A stretch of 64,000 nucleotides of DNA from Sphingobium algorifonticola. Its GTDB lineage: Bacteria > Pseudomonadota > Alphaproteobacteria > Sphingomonadales > Sphingomonadaceae. The notes beneath the pieces are model-generated. The model had not been told where the DNA came from. It worked only from the letters and a program-made list of their open reading frames with translations, and made no database searches. The stretch covers positions 62,001 through 126,000 of the forward strand of contig NZ_RZUL01000005.1 in NCBI RefSeq assembly GCF_004005485.1. The letters are read 5' to 3'. Position numbers and translations under genes: made by a program. Shown piece after piece: positions 55,943 to 64,000 of the stretch. Each line of letters starts with the position of its first letter. Position 1 is the stretch's first letter.

Positions 55943-57070
55943 TCAGCAGCGACGTCGCACGATCGGCAACGTCAGCTCAACGAGAAATCCGCCACCTTCG
56001 AGCGAGCGGGCGTTGATCCGGCCGTTCGCGCCGAAACGCGCGGCCAGCCGATCGCGGACATTGGCCAACCCTATCCCGTTACCATGGTCATGTTCGACGG
56101 GCAGGGCGTCACCATCGTCGCGCACGCTCACCTTGAGCATGTCGTCCTCCTCGCGCGCGAAAATGGCGATGGTCACCGGGCGGGCCGTTCGCGATACACC
56201 ATATTTGATTGCGTTTTCGACGATGGGTTGCAGGATCAGCCCTGGGACGCAGCAGTTCATGACATGCGCCGGAATATCGATGATGGTCCGCAGGCGATCG
56301 GGAAACCGCACCGCTTCGATATCGAGATAGAGTTTCTGCAACTGCACTTCTTCCGACAACGGCACGTCCTCAAGTGGATCGTCGGTCAGGCTTGCGCGAT
56401 AGAAATTGGACAGCGACAGGATCATTTGCTCGGCTTCGTCGGCACGGTTGCGCATGACAAGACTGGAGAGGGAATTGAGCGTGTTGAACAGGAAGTGCGG
56501 ATTGACCTGATAGCGCAGCGACCGCAGTTCGGCTTGCTGTGCGGCCCGCTCCAGGCGCGCTGCCCTGCGCTCGATATGGCCCGCGGCGCTCGCATAGGAC
56601 AAGGCGAGATAGAGGCCGGCCCATGCGGACAGGAAGAAGTAGCGGCTGATCGCATCTTCCGCGATCTGCTTGAGCGCGAAATCGGGCTGCGAGACATAGG
56701 CTTCGTAGCCGGCCTTCACATAACGCTGATCGGCAAAGAGATTGACCGGATCATACAGGTTGAAGACGTAGAAGTTGGCCGCGGCCATGGCGATCGCAAA
56801 GGGCGCCGCGAAGGAAAAAGCCATGATGACGCGCGTTGAGACTTTGCGATCGTCGAATTGACGCAGAACCAGATACAGCACCCATGTCGCCACGATGCCG
56901 ATAACGGTGACGATGGCACGGCGTGCGGCGAGCTCATCCTGTGCCCCGAAATCCATGACCAATGCCCGCAAGCTGACGAGCAGCGCATAGAACAGCCAGA
57001 AACCCAGTATCGAATAGAGGGCCACCAGCGGTGATATGCCACGGTCGTCCTCGGTATGAAGATCGGTCAT
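55943..57070 (-). CDS. LytS/YehU-type membrane sensor histidine kinase
   Basis: A 375-residue kinase with four membrane helices (about 12-40, 52-72, 82-105 and 150-175). The His_kinase phosphoacceptor motif follows: LRSLRYQVNPHFLFNTLNSL, with the invariant NPHFLFN. The HATPase domain has LILQPIVENAIKYGVS and GNGIGLANVRDRLAARFG. It lacks an obvious ligand-binding domain, so it may sense the membrane itself. I chose the ATG at 57070; 40 upstream codons are open but look like non-coding sequence. Co-transcribed with the LytTR regulator. Confidence 0.88.
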   Translation of the reverse strand: MTDLHTEDDRGISPLVALYSILGFWLFYALLVSLRALVMDFGAQDELAARRAIVTVIGIVATWVLYLVLRQFDDRKVSTRVIMAFSFAAPFAIAMAAANFYVFNLYDPVNLFADQRYVKAGYEAYVSQPDFALKQIAEDAISRYFFLSAWAGLYLALSYASAAGHIERRAARLERAAQQAELRSLRYQVNPHFLFNTLNSLSSLVMRNRADEAEQMILSLSNFYRASLTDDPLEDVPLSEEVQLQKLYLDIEAVRFPDRLRTIIDIPAHVMNCCVPGLILQPIVENAIKYGVSRTARPVTIAIFAREEDDMLKVSVRDDGDALPVEHDHGNGIGLANVRDRLAARFGANGRINARSLEGGGFLVELTLPIVRRRC

Positions 57071-57159
57071 CGATCCGCCATAGGCCCAAAGCGTGATGAT
57101 GTCGTGCCTGTGGTGCGGCGCCCGTCGAAAACAGGGGCGTGTTCGTCGAACGACCGAAG

Positions 57160-57184
57160 GGAACAGGCGCGCGATCCATCCGTT
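57160..57184 (+). promoter_or_regulatory. EcfG general-stress promoter, GGAAC-N16-CGTT
   Basis: GGAAC at 57160-57164, 16 bases, CGTT at 57181-57184. The spacing and sequence are identical in form to the element at 19211. The start codon of the small acidic gene is 27 bases after the -10 element, with AGGAG in between. Confidence 0.7.
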
Positions 57185-57210
57185 ACTCAAGCATAATCAG
57201 GAGAGTTGCC

Positions 57211-57450
57211 ATGACCAATCCATCGCTGTCCACTGTCGCGACCACACACGATCACAGCATGAATGATGCGGCTGATACCCCGATCGACCGGGAGCGCCCC
57301 AGCGATGCGCAGGACCGGCCGTTGACGACCGAAGAAGCGCTCGAAGAAAGTCTGGAAGACTCCATGGATGGTTCCGACCCCGCGTCGCCTACCCAGCCGG
57401 GTGACAATGGCGAGCCTGTGCCATCCTCGGGCTTTCGTGAAGACGACTGA
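57211..57450 (+). CDS. Small acidic disordered protein, probable stress-regulon member
   Basis: A 79-residue protein, starting MTNPSLSTVATTHDHSMNDA and rich in Asp, Glu, Ser and Pro (LTTEEALEESLEDSMDGSDP). It has no Cys, no signal peptide and no hydrophobic core, so it is likely unfolded in solution. The start is fixed by AGGAG nine bases upstream. A perfect EcfG promoter 27 bases before the start puts it in the general stress response by inference. Composition is similar to the acidic protein at 18957-19124. Function unknown. Confidence 0.72.
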   Translation: MTNPSLSTVATTHDHSMNDAADTPIDRERPSDAQDRPLTTEEALEESLEDSMDGSDPASPTQPGDNGEPVPSSGFREDD

Positions 57451-57467
57451 CCACCGACATATGCTGC

Positions 57468-57495
57468 GGCGCACAAATTATTTTGTTGCGCCTTT
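57468..57495 (+). terminator. Possible terminator after the small acidic gene
   Basis: GGCGCA (57468-57473) pairs with TGCGCC (57487-57492), the stem extended inward by CAAA/TTTG across one bulge, and TTT follows. The stem is modest and the T-run short. Confidence 0.35.
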
Positions 57496-57597
57496 GCTCG
57501 AAATCTGGTCCTTTTGAAAATGCCGGGTGCCTTCGGGCATTCGGACATGAACACGGGTAGAACGGGCGCTTAATGCTTCGCTAACCAAAGTGGGCGC

Positions 57598-58191
57598 ATG
57601 ATCTGCCTGTCTGGACCGAAAAGGGTTGGAGGCGTGAGCATGGGTATGAGTGGGAAGTCCGCAGACGGGCAAATGGCTCTCGCAGAAATGCGCGAGTTTG
57701 CCAGTTTTCCATCATCAACACAGCGTTATATTCGGCGTTCACTGGATGTTGGGTTGCGGCGTCGCGATGCCATGGAACTGTGGTCGCGCGATCTCGTGGA
57801 AGCTGCGAGCATTCGCGCCCAGGCCCGCATTTATGATCGCATCGATCAGATCAAGTCGATGGTGCCGGACGACAGTGGTCTTGATCAGGTCGAGCCATTC
57901 ATGGCGCCACTTGTGACGGTGTCCGCGTTCGATCTGGGTCAGGATCGTCTTACCAGCTTCTCGGCCTATCGTTTCCTGTACGAACGCCTGATCGGCGCGA
58001 ATGCTCGTCCTTGGTTGCCGGGGGCATTCTGTGCCGCCGCCAGCCTGCCGCATCTTCACCCGGAGAAACGACGGACGTTGTTGCAGTCGATCAGTGAAGC
58101 GGCCGCAACCGCGCACGGCTGGTCAAACCGGGAACCGAGTTTCTATCCCGAGTGGGTCGAGAAGGTCGACACGAGCAAGGCACCGAACTGA
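57598..58191 (+). CDS. Conserved-looking protein of unknown function
   Basis: A protein of up to 197 residues that I cannot place in a family. It is soluble and mostly helical: SFPSSTQRYIRRSLDVGLRR, DAMELWSRDLVEAASIRAQA and FSAYRFLYERLIGANARPWL. It has a single Cys and no signal peptide or metal motif. Steady codon use across the whole frame and a GWSNREPSFYPEWV ending support a real gene. The start is uncertain: ATG at 57598, or an ATG 14 or 16 codons later (MGMSGK). It ends 22 bp from the convergent radA. Confidence 0.6.
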   Translation: MICLSGPKRVGGVSMGMSGKSADGQMALAEMREFASFPSSTQRYIRRSLDVGLRRRDAMELWSRDLVEAASIRAQARIYDRIDQIKSMVPDDSGLDQVEPFMAPLVTVSAFDLGQDRLTSFSAYRFLYERLIGANARPWLPGAFCAAASLPHLHPEKRRTLLQSISEAAATAHGWSNREPSFYPEWVEKVDTSKAPN

Positions 58192-58213
58192 GCATGCCAG
58201 GCCGCGCTTTGTG

Positions 58214-59581
58214 TTAGCCGCGGCCAAGCACATGATCGACGAACTGTGCCAAAGTGCGATAGCCGCTGATGGCAATGCCTTTCGCGCCATCCGCGGCGCT
58301 GGCCGGGACAATGGCGCGCCCGAAACCCAATTTCGCTGCCTCGCGCAGACGCATCGGCGCATGGGCTACCGTGCGGATCTCCCCCGATAGCGCGACTTCG
58401 CCGAATAGCACGGCATCGCTTGGAACCGGCCGCTCGGAAAGGGCGGAAATCAGCGCGCCGGCCACGGCAAGGTCTGCGGCCGGATCGGATATGCGATAGC
58501 CGCCTGCCACGTTCAGATAGACTTCGCACGTCGAGAAACTGAGGCCGCAGCGGGCTTCCAGCACCGCAAGCAACATGGCCAGCCGCCCGCTGTCCCAGCC
58601 CACAACGGCTCGTCGTGGCGTGGCGCCGCTTGCAAGGCGGACGGTCAGCGCCTGAATCTCCACCAGCACAGGTCGAGTGCCCTCCAGCGCCGGAAACACT
58701 GTGGCACCAGTCACGGATTCATCGCGGTGGGTAAGGAACAGGGCAGAGGGATTGCTGACTTCCGCCAGACCTTCCTCCGCCATCGCGAATACGCCGATTT
58801 CGTCCGTCCCCCCGAAGCGGTTCTTGACCGCGCGGAGAATGCGATACTGGTGGCTGCGCTCTCCCTCGAAGCTGAGCACCGTATCGACCATATGTTCGAG
58901 CACTCGGGGCCCGGCGATACTGCCGTCCTTCGTGACATGGCCGACGAGCACCACGGCGCTGCCATGTTGCTTTGCGAAGCGGATCAGCTCCTGCGCGCTG
59001 GCACGCACCTGGCTGACCGTACCGGGAGCGCCCTCGATCAGGTCGCTGTGCATCGTCTGGATCGAATCGATGATGAGCAGGGCAGGGGGTGCACCCTCGC
59101 TCATGGTTGTCAGGATATCACGTACAGAGGTGGCGCTCGCCAACTGCACTGGCGCATCGCCCAGACCCAAGCGGCGCGCGCGCAGGCGGACCTGGTCGGC
59201 CGCCTCCTCGCCACTGATATAGGCAACCGCCAATTCCCGGATTGCCATGCGCGCCGCGGCCTGCAACAAAAGCGTTGATTTGCCGATCCCCGGATCGCCG
59301 CCAATTAAGGTTGCCGATCCTGCGACCAGACCACCGCCCAGCGCCCGATCGAACTCCGCTATCCCGGTGCTGGCGCGCGGGGGCAGAGCAATAACGCTGT
59401 CCAGCCCTACAAGGTGAAGCGCGCGCCCGCCGCTTTGCAAATCATGCTTTGCCGCAAACACGGTATCGCCTGCCTCTTCATACAGGCTGTTCCATTCACC
59501 GCAGTCTTCGCACTGGCCCTGCCACCGCGGCGCAACCGACCCGCATTGCTGACATACGAACTTGCGCTTAGCCTTTGCCAT
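58214..59581 (-). CDS. radA: DNA repair protein RadA
   Basis: RadA, 455 residues, drives branch migration in recombination. The N-terminal C4 zinc motif is CQQCGSVAPRWQGQCEDCG. The RecA-like ATPase has Walker A GGDPGIGKSTLLLQAA, Walker B ALLIIDSIQTM and the RadA-specific KNRFGGTDEIGVF. The C-terminal Lon-like domain follows (GGYRISDPAADLAVAGALIS). The start MAKAKRKFVCQQCG at 59581 is the family N-terminus; further upstream codons are not coding. Cys residues and length are intact. Confidence 0.96.
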   Translation of the reverse strand: MAKAKRKFVCQQCGSVAPRWQGQCEDCGEWNSLYEEAGDTVFAAKHDLQSGGRALHLVGLDSVIALPPRASTGIAEFDRALGGGLVAGSATLIGGDPGIGKSTLLLQAAARMAIRELAVAYISGEEAADQVRLRARRLGLGDAPVQLASATSVRDILTTMSEGAPPALLIIDSIQTMHSDLIEGAPGTVSQVRASAQELIRFAKQHGSAVVLVGHVTKDGSIAGPRVLEHMVDTVLSFEGERSHQYRILRAVKNRFGGTDEIGVFAMAEEGLAEVSNPSALFLTHRDESVTGATVFPALEGTRPVLVEIQALTVRLASGATPRRAVVGWDSGRLAMLLAVLEARCGLSFSTCEVYLNVAGGYRISDPAADLAVAGALISALSERPVPSDAVLFGEVALSGEIRTVAHAPMRLREAAKLGFGRAIVPASAADGAKGIAISGYRTLAQFVDHVLGRG

Positions 59582-59694
59582 GGGACTTTCCGAGAGAGTT
59601 GAAGCACTACCGGTATAGCAGAACATAAAAGGAACGCCAGTGCAGGAATGACCTGCCGGTGGAAACATGGGTCCATTTCGGGCATTGCCGTACC

Positions 59695-60426
59695 ATGGCA
59701 AAACTGAGCTTTCGCGTCGCGACGTACAATATCCGCAAGGCCATCGGCACCGACCGTAGGCGCAACCCCGAACGGATACTGGACGTCTTGTCGGAAATGG
59801 ACGCGGACGTCATCGCGCTTCAGGAGGCTGACCGGCGATTTGGTATCCGCCATGCGGTACTGCCGCCCCGTTTGCTGGAAAGCCACAGCGTATACAAGGC
59901 GGTGCCTCTGGATGTGCAGGCCGACAGCATGGGATGGCATGGCAACGCGATACTGGTTCGCAAGGATGTGCCGATCGACGCGCACGATATCGTCCATCTG
60001 CCATGCCTGGAACCCCGTGGCGCGATCATGGCGCAGCTTGCCTTGCCCGCGACACCGCTGCGCCTGTTCGGCATGCACCTTGACCTTTCGGGACTGTGGC
60101 GACGGCGGCAGGCGACGACGATCATTCACGCAGCGACTTCCGCAACGGAGATTCTGCCGACCGTGCTGATGGGCGATCTCAACGAATGGAGTGCCGATCG
60201 CGGCTGCCTTGCGGATTTCGCGCGTCATTACCGCTTTGCCCCCTGCGGTCGCAGTTTCCATGCGCGTCGTCCGGTCGCGCGACTAGACAGGATCATGTAC
60301 TGCGACCGACTGACGCTGCTGGATTGCGGTGTCCACGCCAGCGCATCGGCTCGCAAGGCATCGGACCATCTGCCGATCTGGGCCGAGTTCACGCGGACGC
60401 CGGATCACCCGATCATAAGGACATGA
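59695..60426 (+). CDS. Endonuclease/exonuclease/phosphatase-family protein
   Basis: A 243-residue phosphoesterase. The EEP fold marks are FRVATYNIRKAIGTD, ADVIALQEADRRF (metal-binding Glu), LRLFGMHLDLSGL, LPTVLMGDLNEWSAD (Asp/Asn) and ASDHLPIWAEF (catalytic His). It has no signal peptide. The family includes DNases, lipid phosphatases and sphingomyelinase-like enzymes; the substrate cannot be read off. The ATG at 59695 is preferred. It is followed after 45 bp by the patatin gene, and joint action on phospholipids is possible but unproven. Confidence 0.85.
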   Translation: MAKLSFRVATYNIRKAIGTDRRRNPERILDVLSEMDADVIALQEADRRFGIRHAVLPPRLLESHSVYKAVPLDVQADSMGWHGNAILVRKDVPIDAHDIVHLPCLEPRGAIMAQLALPATPLRLFGMHLDLSGLWRRRQATTIIHAATSATEILPTVLMGDLNEWSADRGCLADFARHYRFAPCGRSFHARRPVARLDRIMYCDRLTLLDCGVHASASARKASDHLPIWAEFTRTPDHPIIRT

Positions 60427-60471
60427 CAAGCGTGGCTGCTTTTGCCATCCCATGTCGATGAGAGGTGGCCG

Positions 60472-62838
60472 ATGAGGGAAAAGGAGCTTCGGCTGGCGCT
60501 GGTCTGCTACGGCGGCATCAGCCTTGCCATCTACATGCACGGCATCACCAAGGAAATCTGGCATCTGGCGCGCGCCAGCCGTGATTATCATGAGGGCGCA
60601 ATTCCGCCTCCACAGGCAGAGGGAAGTTGGGGCAATTCCCGTGCGGTATATTGCGCTCTGATTGCGGAAATCGAGGCGGCTACGGGCACCCGCCTGCGCA
60701 TCATTCCCGATATCATCGCCGGGGCAAGCGCGGGCGGCATCAACGGCATTTTCCTGGCGCAGGCGATCGAGACCGGCCAGTCGCTCGACCCGCTGACCGA
60801 TCTGTGGATGGATTATGCCGATATCGACCGGCTGCTGGACCCTGACGCACGGCCCGCCGCCCGCTTTACCAAGTTCTGGGCGTCTCCGCTGGTCTGGATG
60901 GCTGCGCGCCGCCCCGGCGATACCGTCGAGCGGACGGTTGCCCCGGAAACGCGGGAGGAAGTGCGGATGAAGCTTTCGCGCTTCATCCGTTCGCGCTGGT
61001 TCGAGCCGCCGTTCGGCGGGGCGGTGTTCAGCAACATGCTGATCGATGCGTTCGAAGCCATGGAACGCGCGCCATGCGGTGATCCACTGCTGCCGCCGGG
61101 GCACCCGCTCGACCTGTTCGTGACGGTGACCGATTTCGACGGCTATCCGCAGAGCCTGACGCTCCACAGTCCGGCCCATGTCATCGAGACGGAGCATCGC
61201 CTGTCGATCGGCTTTTCGGCGTGGGGGCAGGACCGCAGCCTGCGGCGCTTTGCCGATCCCGCCGAGCTGGCATTTGCGGCACGCGCTACGGCCAGCTTTC
61301 CGGGGGCTTTCCCGCCCTTCACGGTGCGCGAACTGGACGGCGTTCTGGCAGAGCGCAAGCGTCCGTGGACGGGACGCAATGCCTTTCTGGCGCGCGTTCT
61401 GCCGCGCCATTGGGCTTTGGGCAAGGCCGAGGATGCGGTACTCATCGACGGATCGGTGCTGGCCAACGCCCCTTTTGCGCAGGCGATCGGCGCGCTGCGC
61501 AACCGGCCTTCGCGCCGCGAAGTCGACCGACGGTTCGTCTACATCGATCCCAAGCCGCAAAGCCGGAGCATTCGCCTGACACGCAGCGGCGAGCCGAAAC
61601 CTCTCGAAGTGGGGGAGGTGCCGCCGCTACCCGGTTTCTTTCGTACGATCTTCGGTGCGCTGAGCGACATTCCTCGTGAACAGCCCATCCGCGACAATCT
61701 GGATGCTATTGCCGGGCGATCCCATCGGATCGAGCGGATGCGGCAGATCATCGCCGCGCTGCGTCCGCAGATCGAGCAGGATGTGGAAAGCAGCTTCGGC
61801 GGCACGCTGTTCCTTGATCGGCCGACGCCTGGCCGACTTGCGAGCTGGCGCGCTAAGGCGCAAGCGCGCGCCGCGAGCGCGGCGGGCTTTGCCTATCCAG
61901 CCTACGGGCATCTCAAACTGTCGGGCATCATCGACGAGATTACCGATCTGTTTGTCCGTCTGGCTGCTGACGATGGCGCCGTCCAGCGCAATGCCGTTCA
62001 GCGGGCGTTGGTCGCGCACACGCGCCACGCCGGGTTGGACCAAATGAACGGGGCCGGGCGCGAAACGGTCAATGCGGACGTCATCCAGTTTTTCCGCGAC
62101 CATGATCTGGGTTTCCGCATTCGTCGCCTGCGCTTCCTGGCGCGTCGATTGGCCGAAATGCTGGAGAGTGCCTGCGCGGCATCGCCACAGGCACTCACCG
62201 CTATGCATGATGCGATCTATGGCGGGCTGGCACTTTATACCGTGCGCGAAAATGCCGAATATTATCCCGACGACTTTATCTCGGTTATCGATGAGGCGCG
62301 CGCCGATCCCGCAACTGCCCTGGCGAGGCTGGCGGCGGCACGGGATTTGCGGGCTTGCGATGACATCGCAGAGGCTTTGCTCTCTGATGCTTTGTGGGGA
62401 TTGCCCAAAGCGGAGCGTCGGCAGATGCTGCTCGCCTATCTCGGTTTTCCCTTTTACGATATCGCGACGCTGCCTCTACTGCAGGGCGAAGGGCTGGACG
62501 AATATGATCCGGTGAAGGTCGACAGGATATCGCCCGAGGATTGTTCCGCCATTCGTCCGGCAGACGCCGCTGCGACGCTGCGCGGCATGGAGTTCAACAA
62601 TTTTGGTGCTTTTTTCAGCCGCGCCTATCGTGAAAACGACTATTTATGGGGAAGGCTGCATGGCGCGGAGCGGCTTATCGATATCCTGCTATCGACTTTG
62701 CCTGCGGACGCTGCGTTGCCCGCCGAACGCATCGACTATTATCGCAAGGCACTGTTCCATGCGATCCTGGACGAGGAGTCAGAGCGGCTGACGCTGATAA
62801 CCGATCTGATCGCGAGCCTTCGCAAGGAAATCGGGTGA
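60472..62838 (+). CDS. Large patatin-like (TIGR03607 type) lipase-domain protein
   Basis: A 788-residue protein. The patatin domain opens with LVCYGGISLAIYMHGITKEI (oxyanion loop). The nucleophile lies in IIAGASAGGINGIF (Ser86), and the catalytic Asp326 in VLIDGSVLANAPF, giving the Ser-Asp dyad of phospholipase A-type enzymes. The remaining 450 residues are helical with no motif I know, which agrees with the long patatin-related family TIGR03607. There is no signal peptide. AGGTGG precedes the ATG at 60472; an ATG ten codons earlier is less likely. Confidence 0.85.
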   Translation: MREKELRLALVCYGGISLAIYMHGITKEIWHLARASRDYHEGAIPPPQAEGSWGNSRAVYCALIAEIEAATGTRLRIIPDIIAGASAGGINGIFLAQAIETGQSLDPLTDLWMDYADIDRLLDPDARPAARFTKFWASPLVWMAARRPGDTVERTVAPETREEVRMKLSRFIRSRWFEPPFGGAVFSNMLIDAFEAMERAPCGDPLLPPGHPLDLFVTVTDFDGYPQSLTLHSPAHVIETEHRLSIGFSAWGQDRSLRRFADPAELAFAARATASFPGAFPPFTVRELDGVLAERKRPWTGRNAFLARVLPRHWALGKAEDAVLIDGSVLANAPFAQAIGALRNRPSRREVDRRFVYIDPKPQSRSIRLTRSGEPKPLEVGEVPPLPGFFRTIFGALSDIPREQPIRDNLDAIAGRSHRIERMRQIIAALRPQIEQDVESSFGGTLFLDRPTPGRLASWRAKAQARAASAAGFAYPAYGHLKLSGIIDEITDLFVRLAADDGAVQRNAVQRALVAHTRHAGLDQMNGAGRETVNADVIQFFRDHDLGFRIRRLRFLARRLAEMLESACAASPQALTAMHDAIYGGLALYTVRENAEYYPDDFISVIDEARADPATALARLAAARDLRACDDIAEALLSDALWGLPKAERRQMLLAYLGFPFYDIATLPLLQGEGLDEYDPVKVDRISPEDCSAIRPADAAATLRGMEFNNFGAFFSRAYRENDYLWGRLHGAERLIDILLSTLPADAALPAERIDYYRKALFHAILDEESERLTLITDLIASLRKEIG

Positions 62839-62855
62839 CATAACAGCTGCCTCGC

Positions 62856-63974
62856 TTATCCAAGTAAATCCTTGATTTTGCTAAAAAATCCTGTGGACTG
62901 TGGACATTCTTCGCCGGTTTCCGTTTCCCGGAAAGCTTCAAGCAATTCTTTCTGCTTCGCGGTGAGACGGGTCGGTGTCTCGACATCGATCTGCACCACC
63001 ATGTCGCCATGGCCGCGCCCGTTGAGCACGGGCATGCCCGCGCCGCGTTGCCGCAACTGTTTGCCCGACTGGATGCCGGGTGGAATGCGGATGGCATGCG
63101 CAACACGGTCCAATCCGGGCACTTCGATCGTGCCGCCCAGTGCCGCCGTCGTGAAGCTGACCGGTGCACGGCAGAACAGCGTGGTGCCCTCACGCTCGAA
63201 AATGCCGTGTCGCTTGACGTGCAGGAAAATGTAGAGATCGCCCGCGGGTGCGCCGCGTGCACCCGCTTCACCTTCGCCCGTCAGCCGAATACGGGTACCT
63301 TCATCGACCCCGGCGGGAATATCGACAGATAGCGTCTTCTGGCGATCGACCCGCCCTTCGCCGCGACAACTGCCGCACGGGCTTTCGATCACTTTCCCGG
63401 CACCATGACAGGATGGGCAGGTCCGTTCGACGACGAAAAAGCCCTGCTGCGCGCGAACTTGCCCATGACCCCCGCAAGTGCCGCAGGTCTTTGCGCCCGT
63501 GCCCGGCTTTGCACCGGAACCATCGCATGTGTCGCACGGCGCGGAGACCTCGACGGAAATTTCCGTCGCCTTGCCATGATAGGCGTCTTCCAGCGTGATT
63601 TCGAGATCGTAACGCAGGTCCGCGCCACGGCGGCTGGTCTGCCGCCCGCCGCCGCCGAACCCTGCCTGGCCGAAAATGGTTTCGAAGATGTCGCCGAGGT
63701 CGGAAAAGCCGCCTGCACCGCCACGAAATCCGCCACCGCCACCATTCTGGAATGCGGCATGGCCGAACCGATCATAAGCGGCGCGCTTTTGCGGGTCCTT
63801 CAGGACTTCATAGGCTTCGCTGACCGCCTTGAACTTGGCCTCGCTATCGGTGCAGCCGCCGGTCTTGTCCGGATGATATTTCATCGCGAGGCGGCGATAC
63901 GCGCTTTTCAAAGCGGCATCGTCGGCCGTCCGCTCGACTTCCAGCAATTCGTAATAGTCGACTTCGGTGCTCAT
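62856..63974 (-). CDS. dnaJ: Chaperone DnaJ
   Basis: DnaJ, 372 residues, is the Hsp40 partner of DnaK. The J domain has [20 protein letters not shown] and HPD at 34-36. A Gly/Phe-rich linker follows ([17 protein letters not shown]). The zinc region has four CxxCxGxG units ([32 protein letters not shown]). The C-terminal client-binding domains are complete. GAAGGGC precedes the ATG. dnaK is probably upstream, beyond the right edge. Confidence 0.96.
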   Translation of the reverse strand: MSTEVDYYELLEVERTADDAALKSAYRRLAMKYHPDKTGGCTDSEAKFKAVSEAYEVLKDPQKRAAYDRFGHAAFQNGGGGGFRGGAGGFSDLGDIFETIFGQAGFGGGGRQTSRRGADLRYDLEITLEDAYHGKATEISVEVSAPCDTCDGSGAKPGTGAKTCGTCGGHGQVRAQQGFFVVERTCPSCHGAGKVIESPCGSCRGEGRVDRQKTLSVDIPAGVDEGTRIRLTGEGEAGARGAPAGDLYIFLHVKRHGIFEREGTTLFCRAPVSFTTAALGGTIEVPGLDRVAHAIRIPPGIQSGKQLRQRGAGMPVLNGRGHGDMVVQIDVETPTRLTAKQKELLEAFRETETGEECPQSTGFFSKIKDLLG

Positions 63975-64000
63975 AGTGCCCTTCGCCCCTTCAGGAAAGA

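Noticed and set aside
60283..61560. A 425-codon minus-strand frame opposite the patatin gene.
   Set aside because: The plus-strand frame holds the patatin active-site motifs; the minus frame is a shadow.

Overview
The window reads as chromosomal DNA of a high-GC alphaproteobacterium, most likely a sphingomonad (Sphingomonas/Sphingobium/Sphingopyxis group). Evidence: a CcrM-type GANTC methylase, an inactive-type PyrC' next to PyrB, a pgsA-moaD-moaE run, GGAAC-N16-CGTT stress promoters, and a palindromic repeat of the TTCGCCCTGAGC.../...TCGAAGGGC kind that I associate with sphingomonad genomes. I saw no rRNA, tRNA, CRISPR array, transposase or phage gene.

Layout. (A) 1-11053: a lower-GC surface-polysaccharide island. 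It has five GT4-type glycosyltransferases, a perosamine-synthase-like DegT aminotransferase, a NeuD/PerB-like sugar acetyltransferase, and an 856-residue protein joining a beta-sandwich, a long coiled coil and an FkbM methyltransferase. Six of these genes (3337-11053, minus strand) form one operon, mostly joined by 4-bp ATGA overlaps. A partial lipid-desaturase-like gene lies at the left edge. (B) 11356-18791: core genes pyrC', pyrB, ruvX, a DUF3089 hydrolase and gatCAB. (C) 18957-19546: two small divergent genes with general-stress promoter signatures. (D) 19733-26519: part of an XrtA/PEP-CTERM exopolysaccharide locus (sugar transferase, PrsK, PrsR, PrsT), without exosortase in the window. 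(E) 26524-33389: GntR regulator, nitroreductase, then a peptide-use cluster (POT transporter, two amidohydrolases, Ala/Gly symporter). (F) 33479-36643: glmM, DUF1272, thiD, rnhB. (G) 36859-38784: ccrM with a promoter region dense in GANTC sites, and a transglutaminase. (H) 39076-48169: LplT-like transporter, pgsA-moaDE, oxyR, TauE, cysE, DUF2794, a DUF2157-like membrane protein and AsmA. (I) 48296-54232: pstSCAB-phoU-phoB with a candidate Pho box but no phoR. (J) 54614-63974: uncharacterised small genes, a LytS/LytR-type two-component pair, radA, an EEP-fold phosphoesterase, a large patatin-like protein and dnaJ.

How it fits together. The island probably builds and finishes a perosamine-containing O-polysaccharide. 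The coiled-coil methyltransferase has the parts expected of a chain-terminating molecular ruler, and it is the most interesting candidate here. Other leads are a G9 tract at the start of one glycosyltransferase, a PrsR without the sigma-54 contact motif, an active/inactive amidohydrolase pair coupled to a peptide transporter, and a ccrM promoter region that looks set for methylation feedback.

Limits: all family calls come from reading motifs by eye. Start codons were chosen from overlaps, ribosome-binding sites and family N-termini; several remain uncertain and are flagged.
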